DNA of 64,000 bases from Streptomyces sp. HUAS CB01 (GCF_030406905.1 NZ_CP129137.1:5662001-5726000); one strand, 5' to 3'. Counted from the first letter of the stretch, positions 1-8,783 are shown. Notes: generated by a model not told the origin, from the letters alone. Made by a program: numbers and translations.

Positions 1-647
1 AGCGGGACCTCTCCGACGCGCTGGAGAAGGTCCAGCTCGGCGCGGAGCGGGCCCTCGTGATGCCCGAGGGCGAGCGGCGCAGGACGGCGTACCACGAGAG
101 CGGTCACGCCCTGCTCGGCATGCTCCAGCCGGGCGCGGACCCCGTCCGCAAGGTCACGATCGTCCCGCGCGGCCGGGCGCTGGGCGTCACGCTGTCCACC
201 CCGGACGCCGACAAGTACGCGTACACCGAGGAGTACCTGCGTGGCAGGATCATCGGCGCGCTGGGCGGCATGGCGGCGGAGCACGTGGTCTTCGGGATCG
301 TCACCACCGGCTCGGAGAACGACCTCGAGCAGGTCACGCGGCTGGTGAGGGGCATGGTCGGGCGCTGGGGCATGAGCGAACGCGTCGGCCGCTTCACGGC
401 CGTGTCGGGGGACGGGCAGGAGCCGTACGGGCTCACCGCCGCCCCGGCGACGCTGGACGCGGTGGACCACGAGATGCGCCGCATCGCCGAGGAGTGCTAC
501 GAGAGCGCCTGCCGGCAGCTCCGCGAGAACCGCGACCGGCTGGACGCACTGGCCGAGGCGCTCCTCGCCAGCGAGACGCTGGACGAGGAGGAGGCGTACC
601 GGGCCGCCGGCATCCCCCGGCTGAAGAAGGAGACGAACGGCCACTGA
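1..647 (+). CDS. ftsH: FtsH-type ATP-dependent zinc metalloprotease, C-terminal part (5' end outside window)
   Basis: The reading frame is open from base 3 and ends at TGA 645-647, so only the last ~214 codons are present. It begins RDLSDALEKV and reaches the zinc site HESGH (peptidase M41, HEXXH) at about nt 90-107. A later acidic motif around SENDLEQ supplies the third metal ligand, as in FtsH (family knowledge). FtsH is a membrane-anchored AAA+ hexamer that degrades misfolded membrane proteins and some soluble regulators; the membrane segments and AAA domain must lie upstream. Streptomyces has a second FtsH-like gene near ffh/rpsP, which fits this position. The ATG at 60 is internal and not the start. 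Confidence 0.93.
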   Translation, partial: RDLSDALEKVQLGAERALVMPEGERRRTAYHESGHALLGMLQPGADPVRKVTIVPRGRALGVTLSTPDADKYAYTEEYLRGRIIGALGGMAAEHVVFGIVTTGSENDLEQVTRLVRGMVGRWGMSERVGRFTAVSGDGQEPYGLTAAPATLDAVDHEMRRIAEECYESACRQLRENRDRLDALAEALLASETLDEEEAYRAAGIPRLKKETNGH

Positions 648-744
648 TCCGGCCGGGACGGTCGGGCCGTCACGAAGGACCAGAACCGTCGCCGGGCCGG
701 CGAACGCGGCCCCCGGGGCCCCGGGACGCCCGGGGCACATTCAC

Positions 745-960
745 CGGGTGGGGGGTGCCAGGTCGCGCTGCGTCGGGTCGCGCGTGCCTCGGGGAAGACG
801 GTGAGGAAGATCTTCACGGCGGCGCCGGGCAGAACGATGGTGCCCGATGTCCCGGCCCTCGACGACGATGCCTCGGCGGCCGCGGCGATGGTCCGCTGCA
901 GCCGGTGATCCGGGCACGCACCTCCGGGACCGCGCCGACGGCGCGCACCTTGGAGGACCC
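745..960 (-). pseudogene. Eroded cytidylate kinase (cmk) remnant
   Basis: Reading the minus strand from about 960 down to 745, three short pieces in changing frames line up with the middle of bacterial (d)CMP kinase: VPEVRARITG, then QRTIAAAAE, then IVVEGRDIG, then TIVLPGAAVKIFLTVFPEA and RATRRSA. VVEGRDIGT and the KIFLT stretch are hallmark Cmk segments. One shift is an extra G after the GRDIG codons. No start, P-loop or C-terminus is left, so no kinase can be made; a functional cmk must exist elsewhere. Flanking 648-744 and 961-1164 show no gene I can support. Confidence 0.72.
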
Positions 961-1164
961 CGCCCCCCGAGTGGAGGCGACCCGATCCGGGCCCCGCGAA
1001 GAGAACGGCTCGCGCCGGGTCCCACGAAGAGACGCCCCGCGGAGGGCACCCCAACGAGACGGACCCCGGGCCCTCACCAGGAGCCGCAGCACGTGTCCCG
1101 GGCCGACGACGCCCGCCCCGGCCCTCCGCGGGCCGATACGCACGCAGGGATCTGCGCCCGCTCC

Positions 1165-2022
1165 CTACGGAGTGCGCGCTATCAGGTACCGGAAGACGTT
1201 CGGCATCCACACCGTCCCGTCCGCCCGCACATGGGGATGGAGCGCCTCCTTGACCTCCTTCTCCACCTGCGCCGGGTCCGTCGCCCGAACCGCCGCGTCG
1301 AACAGCCCCGTCGACAGCAGGCCGCGCACGGCGCTGTCCAGGTCCGCGTACCCGAAGGGGCACGACACCCGGCCCGAGCCGTCCGGACGGATCCCCGCCC
1401 TGGTCGCCACGTCCTCCAGGTCGTCCCGGAGCGTCTGCCGCCAGCCGCCGTCCGAGCGCAGCCGCTCGGTGAGCCTGCTCGCCACCCGCAGCACAGCCGA
1501 GGTGGCACAGCGCTCGGGCGGGCCCCAGCCCGCCAGCACCACCGGGCTGCCGCGCTCGGCGAGCGGAACCGCGGCTTCCAGCGCGGGCACCAATCCGTCG
1601 GAGTCGCCGGCCGTACACCCGATCGGCTGAAAAGCGGTGATCATGTTGAACCGGGGGCGCCGGGGATCGGCCGCCTCCTCCGGTCCGCCCTCGACCAGCC
1701 GCGCCCCGGGAGCGTCCCCGGACCCGGCGTGCTCCGGCGCGGGGGCCAGCCGCTCGCGCGCCAGTTCCATCCTCGCCGGGTCCATGTCGACGCCGGTGAC
1801 GCTCGCGCCGCGCGCCGAGGCCATCAGCAGGGCCAGACCCGAGCCGCAGCCGAGGCCCAGGACACGAGTGCCCGCGCCGACCTCCAGGTGCGCGTACACC
1901 GCCTCGTAGAGCGGCACCAGCATCCGTTCCTGGATCTCGGCCCAGTCACGGGCGCGCCTTCCGGCGTCCGCCGGGAGCGCTGAGGACGTACGAGGGTGGT
2001 GCGGGACGAGCGTAGGTGTCAT
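1165..2022 (-). CDS. Class I SAM-dependent methyltransferase
   Basis: A 285-residue protein with a Rossmann-type SAM-binding motif VLGLGCGSG at about residues 54-62 and an acidic strand end VTGVDMDPAR at about 75-84, where the SAM ribose would bind. The usual Asp of motif I (VLDLGCG) is Gly here. The C-terminal half has no diagnostic substrate domain, so the methyl acceptor is unknown. I chose ATG 2022 because GGGG lies nine bases upstream; an in-frame TTG at 2037 would add MGRFS. It stands alone on the minus strand between two gene relics. Confidence 0.8.
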   Translation of the reverse strand: MTPTLVPHHPRTSSALPADAGRRARDWAEIQERMLVPLYEAVYAHLEVGAGTRVLGLGCGSGLALLMASARGASVTGVDMDPARMELARERLAPAPEHAGSGDAPGARLVEGGPEEAADPRRPRFNMITAFQPIGCTAGDSDGLVPALEAAVPLAERGSPVVLAGWGPPERCATSAVLRVASRLTERLRSDGGWRQTLRDDLEDVATRAGIRPDGSGRVSCPFGYADLDSAVRGLLSTGLFDAAVRATDPAQVEKEVKEALHPHVRADGTVWMPNVFRYLIARTP

Positions 2023-2230
2023 CGAAAAGCGCCCCAATCCGCCAAGAGGTCAGCCGTGCCCTGCTGGACAGCCCCCGTGTCGTCTCGCTCGCGCCCCCCG
2101 TATGCCAGGGAACTGCGCTTCGCTCGGTACGTCCAGAGGTCGCACCGCAATGTCTCGGATGCCCCGGTCGTGCGCCCCCGCGCCCGGAACCGTTCCGCAT
2201 CCAGAGTGCAGCCCGCCTACGATTCCCGCC

Positions 2231-3068
2231 ATGGCAAAGCCGCCCGTCCTCACGCCGCAGGCGGAGGACTTCCCCCGCTGGTACCGGGACCATCAACAAG
2301 GCCGGGCTCGCCGACAACGGTCCCGTGCGCGGCGCCATGGTGATCCGCCCGCACGGCTACGGGCTCTGGGGGCGGAGCAGCAGGAGATGGACGCCCGGAT
2401 CAAGGAGGCGGGGGCCGCGCACTGATCGTGTCGCTCGGGGCGTACGTCGGACTGCGCGTCCGCCCCGGCCGGCCCCCGTCCAGACCGTCGTCCTCGCCGT
2501 CAGGGGCGACGGGGCCGTCTCCACGACGGTCCGCGAACTCGGCGACCGGCTGACGGCCGCCGGGCTGCGGGTCCCGGTGGACGACCGCACCGACGTCCCC
2601 TTCGGGCGCCGGGCCGTGGACCGGAGCTCAAGGGTGTGCCGGTGCGGATCGAGATCGGCCCGCGACCTGGAGCGGGTGCGGCGATGCCGGTCCGGCGCAT
2701 CCCCGCGGGCACGGGCACGGACGCGGGCGCCGCGGCCGCCGGGCGTGCGAAGGAGCGCGTCGCGATCGACGCGCTCGCCGGCTGCTGCCCGGGGTGCCGG
2801 AGGAGGACCAGGCGCTGCTGCTGCGCCGGTCGCGCCTGCGGCGCGAACCCCCACGGCGGACGCCTCCACGGTCGAGGAGGCCGCCGGGGCCGCGCTGCCG
2901 GGCGGCTGGGCGCGGTCCCCTGGGCGGTCCTGGGCCCTGAGGGCGAGATCGGACGGGCCGACCGGGCGGTGTCGGTGCGGTGTCCGGTGACCGAGGACGG
3001 GTCGGTGCCCGAGTCCGAGGACGCTCCCGGTACGCTCGCGACCGTCGCAGGCGCCTACTGGTACGCGC
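2231..3068 (+). pseudogene. proS: Decayed prolyl-tRNA synthetase (proS) relic with internal deletion and frameshifts
   Basis: The start ATG 2231 and first ~20 residues (MAKPPVLTPQAEDFPRWY) match the N-terminus of actinobacterial ProRS. Translation then continues in another frame as INKAGLADNGPVRG and MVIRPHGYGLW, then returns to the first frame (QEMDARIKEAG) before a stop near 2423. Recognisable sequence resumes at about 2475 with the anticodon-binding domain (PVQTVVLAVRGDGAV, GLRVPVDDRTDVPFGRRAVD), and goes on in other frames with GVPVRIEIGPR, AIDALAG, WAVLGPEGEI and SVRCPVTEDGSVPES to about 3060. The whole catalytic core (class II motifs 2 and 3, editing domain) is gone: about 0.83 kb remains of a normal ~1.7 kb gene. 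It is non-functional. Confidence 0.88.
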
Positions 3069-3327
3069 CCGGTGAGGGCCCCGCGCCCCGGGCCTGTCCC
3101 GGTGCGGGGCGCCGAGCGGGGGAGCCGTGCCGGGCGCCTTCGGGGCGGCGGCACACTCCGTCGGGCGCCCCCGCTCCGGCGCACGGCCCCGGCGTGCGGT
3201 CCCCGGCCGCGCATCGGATCGCCCCGGGTTCGGCATTGCTGCACAGACGTATGACTACGTACCACCTTGTTGTGAGCTGCGAGGCTTCTCCTCAGATCTG
3301 CGCACCCGCCCTCGTCAGGACGCATCA

Positions 3328-3411
3328 ATGGCAACTGACGGGTACGTGCAAATTATTTGGGATGCCCCGGAATGGAACCCGCGGGGTGTCCGGCTCGTTG
3401 TCACGACGTGA
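3328..3411 (+). CDS. Possible 27-aa small ORF coupled to the SprT-like gene
   Basis: ATG 3328 opens a 27-codon frame (MATDGYVQIIWDAPEW and 11 more residues) ending at TGA 3409-3411. That stop overlaps the GTG start of the next gene as GTGA, the usual signature of translational coupling. AGGA sits nine bases before the ATG. The stretch is less GC-rich than its surroundings (CAAATTATTTGG). No domain is recognisable; it may be a leader peptide or simply a chance frame. The rest of 3069-3327 shows no gene. Confidence 0.3.
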   Translation: MATDGYVQIIWDAPEWNPRGVRLVVTT

Positions 3412-4001
3412 GCACGACACCACCTGTTCTCGCCGCAGAGCTGGCACAGGCGTGGGCCGACATTCAGCGGCACCACCCCGAGCTGCCCGATCTTGCCGCG
3501 CCAGAGTCACTGATCGGAGAGTCCTCGTCGGCCTGCGGGCACGAACTCTCCTTCGAGCGACTGCTCCACGAGGCAGTCCACGGTATTGCCGCCGCCCGGG
3601 GGGTCCGCGACACCTCGCGCGCCGGCCGCTACCACAACCGCCGGTTCCTGGCGATCGCCGAGGAGATGGGCCTGGACCACCCGGAGGAGCCGCACCCCAG
3701 CAGCGGTTTCTCACTGGTCACGCTCACCCCCGAGGCGAAGCGGCGGTACCGGCCGACCATCGAGCGTCTGCAGCGCGCCCTCGCCGCGCACACGGTCGCC
3801 ACGGCATCCGACACCAAGCGGACCTTCCGGGGCCCGGCCGCCCGCCACGGCTCGTCCGGCGGCGGCGTCCGGGTCAAGGCGGTCTGCGACTGCGGGAGAA
3901 ACGTCCGGGTCGTCCCCTCGGTCCTCGCCCAGGCGCCGATCGTCTGCGGCGGCTGCGGCAAGCCGTTCCGCATCCCCGAACCGGTGGCCGCGGCGAGCTG
4001 A
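3408..4001 (+). CDS. SprT-like HEXXH putative zinc metalloprotein
   Basis: A 197-residue protein with HEAVH at about residues 52-56, within a segment running HELSFERLLHEAVHGIAAAR. A further conserved histidine lies in RYHNRRFLAIAEEMGL, an arrangement like SprT-type zincin domains. The C-terminus holds two CXC/CXXC pairs (VCDCGRN and CGGCGKPF), a small zinc ribbon as in the SprT family. The substrate is unknown. GTG 3408 is the most likely start because the conserved protein begins MSTTPPVL; it overlaps the stop of a possible 27-aa ORF. It is followed by a 232-bp gap carrying the rpsP upstream region. Confidence 0.72.
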   Translation: MSTTPPVLAAELAQAWADIQRHHPELPDLAAPESLIGESSSACGHELSFERLLHEAVHGIAAARGVRDTSRAGRYHNRRFLAIAEEMGLDHPEEPHPSSGFSLVTLTPEAKRRYRPTIERLQRALAAHTVATASDTKRTFRGPAARHGSSGGGVRVKAVCDCGRNVRVVPSVLAQAPIVCGGCGKPFRIPEPVAAAS

Positions 4002-4233
4002 AGCCGGCCACCACGTGACCGCACGGGCGGGAGTACCGGCCGGTCCGGTCCTGGGCCCGAAGGCCTAGGGTCAGCCGGCCGGGATCCGTGTGGCACAATG
4101 TCTAGCTGTACTCGACAGTCGCACAGGACCCCTCTCTCCTCCGGCTGACGCGTCCATCGGGCCATCGGGTACCGCAACCCCACGCGGCATCTCGTTGTGC
4201 CCAACCACGTCAAAACCAGGAGATCCCACTCCC

Positions 4234-4674
4234 GTGGCAGTCAAGATCAAGCTGAAGCGTCTGGGCAAGATCCGTTCGCCTCACTACCGCATCGTCGTCG
4301 CCGACTCCCGTACCCGCCGTGACGGCCGGGCCATCGAGGAGATCGGTCTGTACCACCCGACGTACAACCCGTCGCGCATCGAGGTCGACTCGGAGCGCGC
4401 CCAGTACTGGCTGTCCGTCGGCGCCCAGCCGACCGAGCCGGTCCTCGCGATCCTGAAGCTCACCGGCGACTGGCAGAAGCACAAGGGTCTGCCCGCCCCG
4501 GAGAAGCCGCTCCTCGCCCCGGCCACGAAGGAAGAGAAGCGCCGCTCCTTCGACGAGTTCGCCAAGGCTCTCGAGGGTGAAGAGGGCAAGGGTGAGGCCA
4601 TCACCCAGAAGTCCAAGAAGACCGAGAAGAAGGCGGACGAGGCTGAGGCCGCCGCCGAGTCCACCGAGGCCTGA
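4234..4674 (+). CDS. rpsP: 30S ribosomal protein S16
   Basis: A 146-residue S16. The N-terminal ~80 residues ([35 protein letters not shown]) are the universally conserved fold that binds 16S rRNA during 30S assembly. The last ~50 residues form the Lys/Glu/Ala-rich tail usual in actinomycetes. GTG 4234 is the start, with AGGAG about 13 bases upstream; a longer frame to ATG 4090 lacks conservation. A CACAAT box at 4094-4099 could be a -10 for the operon rpsP-khpA-rimM-trmD. The next gene starts two bases after the stop. Confidence 0.97.
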   Translation: MAVKIKLKRLGKIRSPHYRIVVADSRTRRDGRAIEEIGLYHPTYNPSRIEVDSERAQYWLSVGAQPTEPVLAILKLTGDWQKHKGLPAPEKPLLAPATKEEKRRSFDEFAKALEGEEGKGEAITQKSKKTEKKADEAEAAAESTEA

Positions 4675-4676
4675 GC

Positions 4677-4916
4677 ATGCTCGAGGAGGCTCTCGAGCAC
4701 CTCGTGAAGGGCATCGTCGACAACCCCGAGGACGTGCAGGTCGCCTCGCGCAATCTGCGTCGCGGCCAGGTGCTCGAGGTCCGGGTGCACCCCGACGATC
4801 TCGGTAAGGTGATCGGCCGCAACGGCCGCACCGCGCGCGCCCTGCGCACTGTCGTGGGCGCCATCGGCGGCCGTGGTATCCGTGTCGACCTCGTCGACGT
4901 GGACCAGGTCCGCTGA
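4677..4916 (+). CDS. khpA: KH-domain RNA-binding protein (KhpA/YlqC family)
   Basis: A 79-residue single KH domain with the GXXG loop in VIGRNGRTA at residues 45-53. This family binds small and ribosomal RNAs and, in Gram-positive bacteria, pairs with the Jag/KhpB protein (family knowledge). Its place between rpsP and rimM is the standard arrangement and suggests a role in ribosome assembly. It begins two bases after rpsP and is probably co-translated with it. The following 78 bp before rimM contain a GC-rich inverted repeat (GGGCGGGCC/GGCCCGCCC) that could act as a weak attenuator. Confidence 0.94.
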   Translation: MLEEALEHLVKGIVDNPEDVQVASRNLRRGQVLEVRVHPDDLGKVIGRNGRTARALRTVVGAIGGRGIRVDLVDVDQVR

Positions 4917-4994
4917 ACAGTTGATCACCGGCGCGGGCCGGGGCGGGCCTACCGGCCCGCCCCGGCCCGTCGTCGTACGACAGGAGCTTTGAGC

Positions 4995-5552
4995 GTGCAG
5001 TTGGTAGTCGCACGGATCGGCCGCGCCCACGGCATCAAGGGCGAGGTCACCGTCGAGGTGCGTACCGACGAGCCGGAACTGCGGCTCGCCCCCGGAGCCG
5101 TACTGGCCACCGATCCGGCCTCCGCGGGCCCGCTGACCATCGAGACCGGCCGGGTGCACAGCGGACGGCTGCTGCTGCGCTTCGAGGGAGTCCGGGACCG
5201 CAACGGTGCCGAGGCCCTGCGCAACACCCTGCTGATCGCCGAGATCGATCCGGACGTCCTGCCGGAGGAGCCCGACGAGTACTACGACCACCAGCTCATG
5301 GACCTGGACGTGGTGCTCGCCGACGGTACGGAGATCGGCCGGATCACGGAGATCTCCCATCTGCCGTCGCAGGACCTCTTCATCGTCGAGCGGCCCGACG
5401 GCAGCGAGGTCATGATCCCGTTCGTCGAGGAGATCGTCACCGAGATCGACCTGACGGAACAGAAGGCCGTCATCGACCCGCCCCCCGGCCTCGTCGACGA
5501 CCGCGCGGAGATCGCCTCGCAGCGGGACGCGGACACCGAGGACGGGACCTGA
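4995..5552 (+). CDS. rimM: Ribosome maturation factor RimM
   Basis: A 185-residue protein with an N-terminal RimM domain ([20 protein letters not shown]) and a C-terminal PRC-barrel ([23 protein letters not shown]). RimM binds S19 and helps mature the 30S head domain. I prefer GTG 4995: AGGAG at 4982-4986 is eight bases before it, but only two before the alternative TTG 4989. The stop overlaps the trmD start by one base (TGATG), so the two are translationally coupled. Confidence 0.95.
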   Translation: MQLVVARIGRAHGIKGEVTVEVRTDEPELRLAPGAVLATDPASAGPLTIETGRVHSGRLLLRFEGVRDRNGAEALRNTLLIAEIDPDVLPEEPDEYYDHQLMDLDVVLADGTEIGRITEISHLPSQDLFIVERPDGSEVMIPFVEEIVTEIDLTEQKAVIDPPPGLVDDRAEIASQRDADTEDGT

Positions 5553-6373
5553 TGCGGCTCGACGTCGTCACGATCTTCCCCGAGTACCTGGAGCCGCTGA
5601 ACGTCTCGCTCGTCGGGAAGGCACGGGCGCGGGGCCGACTCGGCGTCCACGTCCACGACCTGCGGGACTGGACGTACGACCGGCACAGCACCGTCGACGA
5701 CACCCCGTACGGCGGCGGACCGGGCATGGTCATGAAGACCGAACCCTGGGGCGACGCGCTGGACGAGGTCCTCGCCTCGGGCTACGAGGCGGGCGCCCAC
5801 GCACCCGCGCTGGTCGTGCCGACCCCCAGCGGCCGCCCGTTCACCCAGGAACTCGCCGTCGAGTTCTCCGAGCGGCCGTGGCTGATCTTCACCCCGGCAC
5901 GGTACGAGGGCATCGACCGCCGTGTCATCGACGAGTACGCGACCCGCATGCCCGTCCACGAGGTCTCGATCGGCGACTACGTCCTGGCCGGCGGCGAGGC
6001 CGCCGTCCTGGTCATCACGGAGGCCGTCGCGCGGCTGCTGCCCGGCGTCCTCGGCAACGCCGAGTCCCACCGCGACGACTCCTTCGCGCCCGGCGCCATG
6101 GCCGACCTCCTGGAGGGGCCCGTCTACACCAAGCCGCCGCTCTGGCGCGGTCGCGGCGTCCCGGACGTGCTGACCAGCGGTCACCACGGCAGGATCGCCC
6201 GCTGGCGACGGGACGAGGCCTTCCGCCGGACCGCACTGCACCGGCCCGATCTGATCGAGCGCTGCGACCCTGCGGCGTTCGACAAGAAGGACCGCGAGAT
6301 CCTCTCCATCCTGGGCTGGGCGCCGTCGCCCGACGGCCGATTTTGGCGCAGGCCGGAGGCCGTGGAAGAATAG
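5552..6373 (+). CDS. trmD: tRNA (guanine-N1)-methyltransferase
   Basis: A 273-residue SPOUT methyltransferase that makes m1G37 in tRNAs reading CNN codons and so prevents +1 frameshifting. The trefoil-knot SAM site is visible (IGDYVLAGGEAAVLV at about 131-145), preceded by PYGGGPGMVMK and ARYEGIDRRV. Length and motifs are normal. It starts inside the rimM stop and is followed, after 132 bp, by rplS. Confidence 0.97.
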   Translation: MRLDVVTIFPEYLEPLNVSLVGKARARGRLGVHVHDLRDWTYDRHSTVDDTPYGGGPGMVMKTEPWGDALDEVLASGYEAGAHAPALVVPTPSGRPFTQELAVEFSERPWLIFTPARYEGIDRRVIDEYATRMPVHEVSIGDYVLAGGEAAVLVITEAVARLLPGVLGNAESHRDDSFAPGAMADLLEGPVYTKPPLWRGRGVPDVLTSGHHGRIARWRRDEAFRRTALHRPDLIERCDPAAFDKKDREILSILGWAPSPDGRFWRRPEAVEE

Positions 6374-6505
6374 GCCGCTGCCGTACGTCCGGCGTGCGCC
6401 CCTGCCACAGGGGGACACGACGCCCGTCCCGACGCCGCGGCTCCTCTGACACCATCTCCGGATACCGTCGATGACCTGTGGCATCGGCGAAGAAAGCAGA
6501 CGAAC

Positions 6506-6856
6506 ATGTCGCACGTCCTCGACGCCGTCAACTCCGCCTCGCTGCGGACCGACCTCCCCGCCTTCCGCCCCGGTGACACCGTGAACGTCCACGTCCGCGT
6601 CATCGAGGGCAACCGCTCCCGCATCCAGCAGTTCAAGGGCGTCGTCATCCGCCGCCAGGGTTCGGGCGTCAGCGAGACCTTCACGGTCCGCAAGGTCTCC
6701 TTCTCCGTCGGCGTCGAGCGCACCTTCCCGGTGCACAGCCCGATCTTCGAGAAGATCGAGCTCGTCACCCGCGGTGACGTCCGTCGCGCCAAGCTCTACT
6801 ACCTGCGTGAGCTGCGCGGCAAGGCCGCGAAGATCAAGGAGAAGCGCGAGAACTGA
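6506..6856 (+). CDS. rplS: 50S ribosomal protein L19
   Basis: A 116-residue L19 ([49 protein letters not shown]), full length, which sits at the 30S-50S interface. The ATG has AAGAAAG upstream. The 72-bp gap to the first signal peptidase gene is the usual Streptomyces arrangement, so rplS and the secretion genes may share transcripts. Confidence 0.97.
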   Translation: MSHVLDAVNSASLRTDLPAFRPGDTVNVHVRVIEGNRSRIQQFKGVVIRRQGSGVSETFTVRKVSFSVGVERTFPVHSPIFEKIELVTRGDVRRAKLYYLRELRGKAAKIKEKREN

Positions 6857-6928
6857 GCCACGGCTCACACCCGCGCCCTGCTGAGGCCTCATACGGTTCT
6901 TACGGCGGCCGGATAGCATCTGGCCCCG

Positions 6929-7684
6929 ATGGACACCGAAGCACTGCACACGGAGCGCGACCGCTCCTCCGCCCCCGAGACCGATGGGTCCGGCACCGGA
7001 GAGCGGTCGCGCTCCGTGCGCGTTTCCTGGCGGCGAGCCGGTGCGCTGGGCGGCGTCTGCGCCGTGTTCCTGCTGCTCCTCAGCCAGTTCGTGATGCAGC
7101 CGTTCCTGATCCCCAGCACCTCCATGCAGCCCGCCCTCGAAGTCGGCGACCGCGTGCTGGTGAACAAGCTGGCCTACCGTTTCGGGTCCGAGCCACGGCG
7201 CGGGGACGTGGTCGTGTTCGACGGCACGGGATCCTTCGTACCGGAAGGTGTGGAGGAGAACCCGGTCAGCGCGGCCGCCCGGGAGGGGCTCGCCGCTCTG
7301 GGCCTGGCGGAACCGTCCGACACCGATTTCGTCAAACGTGTGGTGGGTGTGGGCGGCGACCGCGTGGTCTGCTGCGACAAGAGGGGAAGACTGCAGGTGA
7401 ACGGCGTGCCGGTCGACGAGGACTATCTGTACCCCGGTGACGCCGCGTCCCACGTCCCCTTCGACATCGTCGTACCGCAGGGCACCCTGTGGGTCATGGG
7501 CGACCACCGCAGCAAGTCGCGGGACTCCCGCGACCACTTGGGCGAGCCCGGCGGGGGCACGGTGCCCCTCGACAGGGTGATCGGACGCGCGGACTGGATC
7601 GGCTGGCCGCTCGGCCGCTGGTCCACGCTGCCGGCGACCGGCGCCTTCGACCGCGTGACCGCGCCGGACGGTGCCCATGGGTAG
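6929..7684 (+). CDS. lepB: Type I signal peptidase (first of four)
   Basis: A 251-residue S26 signal peptidase. A polar N-terminus is followed by one membrane segment (about 36-58), then the catalytic Ser65 in IPSTSMQP and the general-base Lys136 in DFVKRVVGVGGD. MGDHRSKSRDSRDH forms the last conserved box. There is no second transmembrane segment at the C-terminus, unlike the third and fourth copies. It cleaves signal peptides on the outer face of the membrane. The first 30 codons contain a perfect 18-bp inverted repeat. The TAG stop overlaps the next gene's ATG (ATGGGTAG). Confidence 0.93.
   Translation: MDTEALHTERDRSSAPETDGSGTGERSRSVRVSWRRAGALGGVCAVFLLLLSQFVMQPFLIPSTSMQPALEVGDRVLVNKLAYRFGSEPRRGDVVVFDGTGSFVPEGVEENPVSAAAREGLAALGLAEPSDTDFVKRVVGVGGDRVVCCDKRGRLQVNGVPVDEDYLYPGDAASHVPFDIVVPQGTLWVMGDHRSKSRDSRDHLGEPGGGTVPLDRVIGRADWIGWPLGRWSTLPATGAFDRVTAPDGAHG
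6949..7018. repeat. Perfect 18-bp inverted repeat inside the first lepB
   Basis: Bases 6949-6966 (CACGGAGCGCGACCGCTC) and 7001-7018 are exact reverse complements separated by 34 bases. They lie in codons 7-30 and encode the look-alike polar peptides TERDRS and ERSRSV. In mRNA this would fold into a very stable hairpin just after the start codon. It may damp translation or be a remnant of an insertion. Confidence 0.85.
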
Positions 7685-8783
7685 CCGCGGACGGCGCGCG
7701 AGCCACCGGGCCGACACCAGGCTGCCCACCGGCACCCGGCCCACCGACGGCGGCCGGACGCTCCCCGGGCGCGCCGAGCGGCGCAGGCTCGCCAAGAAGG
7801 TGAAGCGACGGCGCCAGCGCTCCGCCGTCAAGGAGATCCCCCTCCTCATCACGGTCGCGCTGATGATCGCCCTCGTCCTCAAGACCTTCCTGGTGCAGGC
7901 GTTCGTCATCCCGTCCGGTTCCATGGAGCAGACGATCCGGATCGACGACCGGGTGCTGGTCGACAAGCTGACGCCCTGGTTCGGCTCCAAGCCCGAACGC
8001 GGCGACGTCGTCGTCTTCAAGGACCCCGGCGGCTGGCTCCAGGAGGAGCAGACGCCGCGACCGGACGACCCGGTCGTCGTCAAGCAGGTCAAGGACGTGC
8101 TGACCTTCATCGGTCTGCTGCCGTCCGACGACGAGCAGGACCTGATCAAGCGAGTCGTCGCCGTCGGCGGCGACAAGGTCGTCTGCTGCGACCGCGACGG
8201 CAAGGTCACGGTCAACGGCGTCCCGCTGACCGAGCCGTACCTGCACCCCGGCAACGCCCCCTCGAAACTGAGGTTCGACGTGCAGGTCCCCGCGGGCCGG
8301 CTCTTCGTGATGGGCGACCACCGGTCGAACTCGGCCGACTCCCGCTTCCACCTCGACGAGGAGTACAGCGGCACGGTCTCGGAGGAGGAGGTCGTCGGGC
8401 GCGCCGTGGTCATCGCCTGGCCGTTCGACCACTGGCGCAAACTGGAGGAGAGGGGAACGTACGCCTCGGTCCCCGATGCGCGCGCCGGGACGGCCACCGC
8501 ACTCGGACCGTCGCATAGTGTGTCCTCCCAGGATCACAAAGGACTGGTCCTGCTCCCGAGCCCTGCGGAACTCCCGCTCGTTATGGGAGTGATGGGCCTG
8601 CGCCGTCTCGGGCGCGGGCGGTCGCACGGAGTGAGGAGTGGATGTGGGGGATTTGGCGGTAGGCGCACGATCCGGACACGAGGAGCCCGAGGAGCGGCCC
8701 GAGCGGTACGTGAAGCCTTCCCCCGGTTCCACTGGCTCCGGCGGCCTTCCCCCGCAGGGCGACGGCGGTTCGGGAGACGGTGA
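7677..8783 (+). CDS. lepB: Type I signal peptidase (second of four), extended C-terminus overlapping the next gene
   Basis: 368 residues from ATG 7677. An Arg/Lys-rich N-terminus precedes a membrane segment (about 55-75), catalytic Ser82 in IPSGSMEQ and Lys158 in LIKRVVAVGGD; MGDHRSNSADSRFH follows. After about residue 265 the sequence becomes low-complexity and Arg/Gly-rich and runs 140 bases into the next signal peptidase gene. The Streptomyces SipX counterpart is about 320 aa as I recall, so the native stop was probably lost and the tail is secondary. The catalytic domain looks intact. Confidence 0.88.
   Translation: MGSRGRRASHRADTRLPTGTRPTDGGRTLPGRAERRRLAKKVKRRRQRSAVKEIPLLITVALMIALVLKTFLVQAFVIPSGSMEQTIRIDDRVLVDKLTPWFGSKPERGDVVVFKDPGGWLQEEQTPRPDDPVVVKQVKDVLTFIGLLPSDDEQDLIKRVVAVGGDKVVCCDRDGKVTVNGVPLTEPYLHPGNAPSKLRFDVQVPAGRLFVMGDHRSNSADSRFHLDEEYSGTVSEEEVVGRAVVIAWPFDHWRKLEERGTYASVPDARAGTATALGPSHSVSSQDHKGLVLLPSPAELPLVMGVMGLRRLGRGRSHGVRSGCGGFGGRRTIRTRGARGAARAVREAFPRFHWLRRPSPAGRRRFGRR

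Noticed and set aside
5282..8497. A 1071-codon open frame on the minus strand
   Set aside because: It is the antisense shadow of rimM, trmD, rplS and the signal peptidases, Ser/Thr/Arg-rich with no domain; high G+C depletes stops in this frame.
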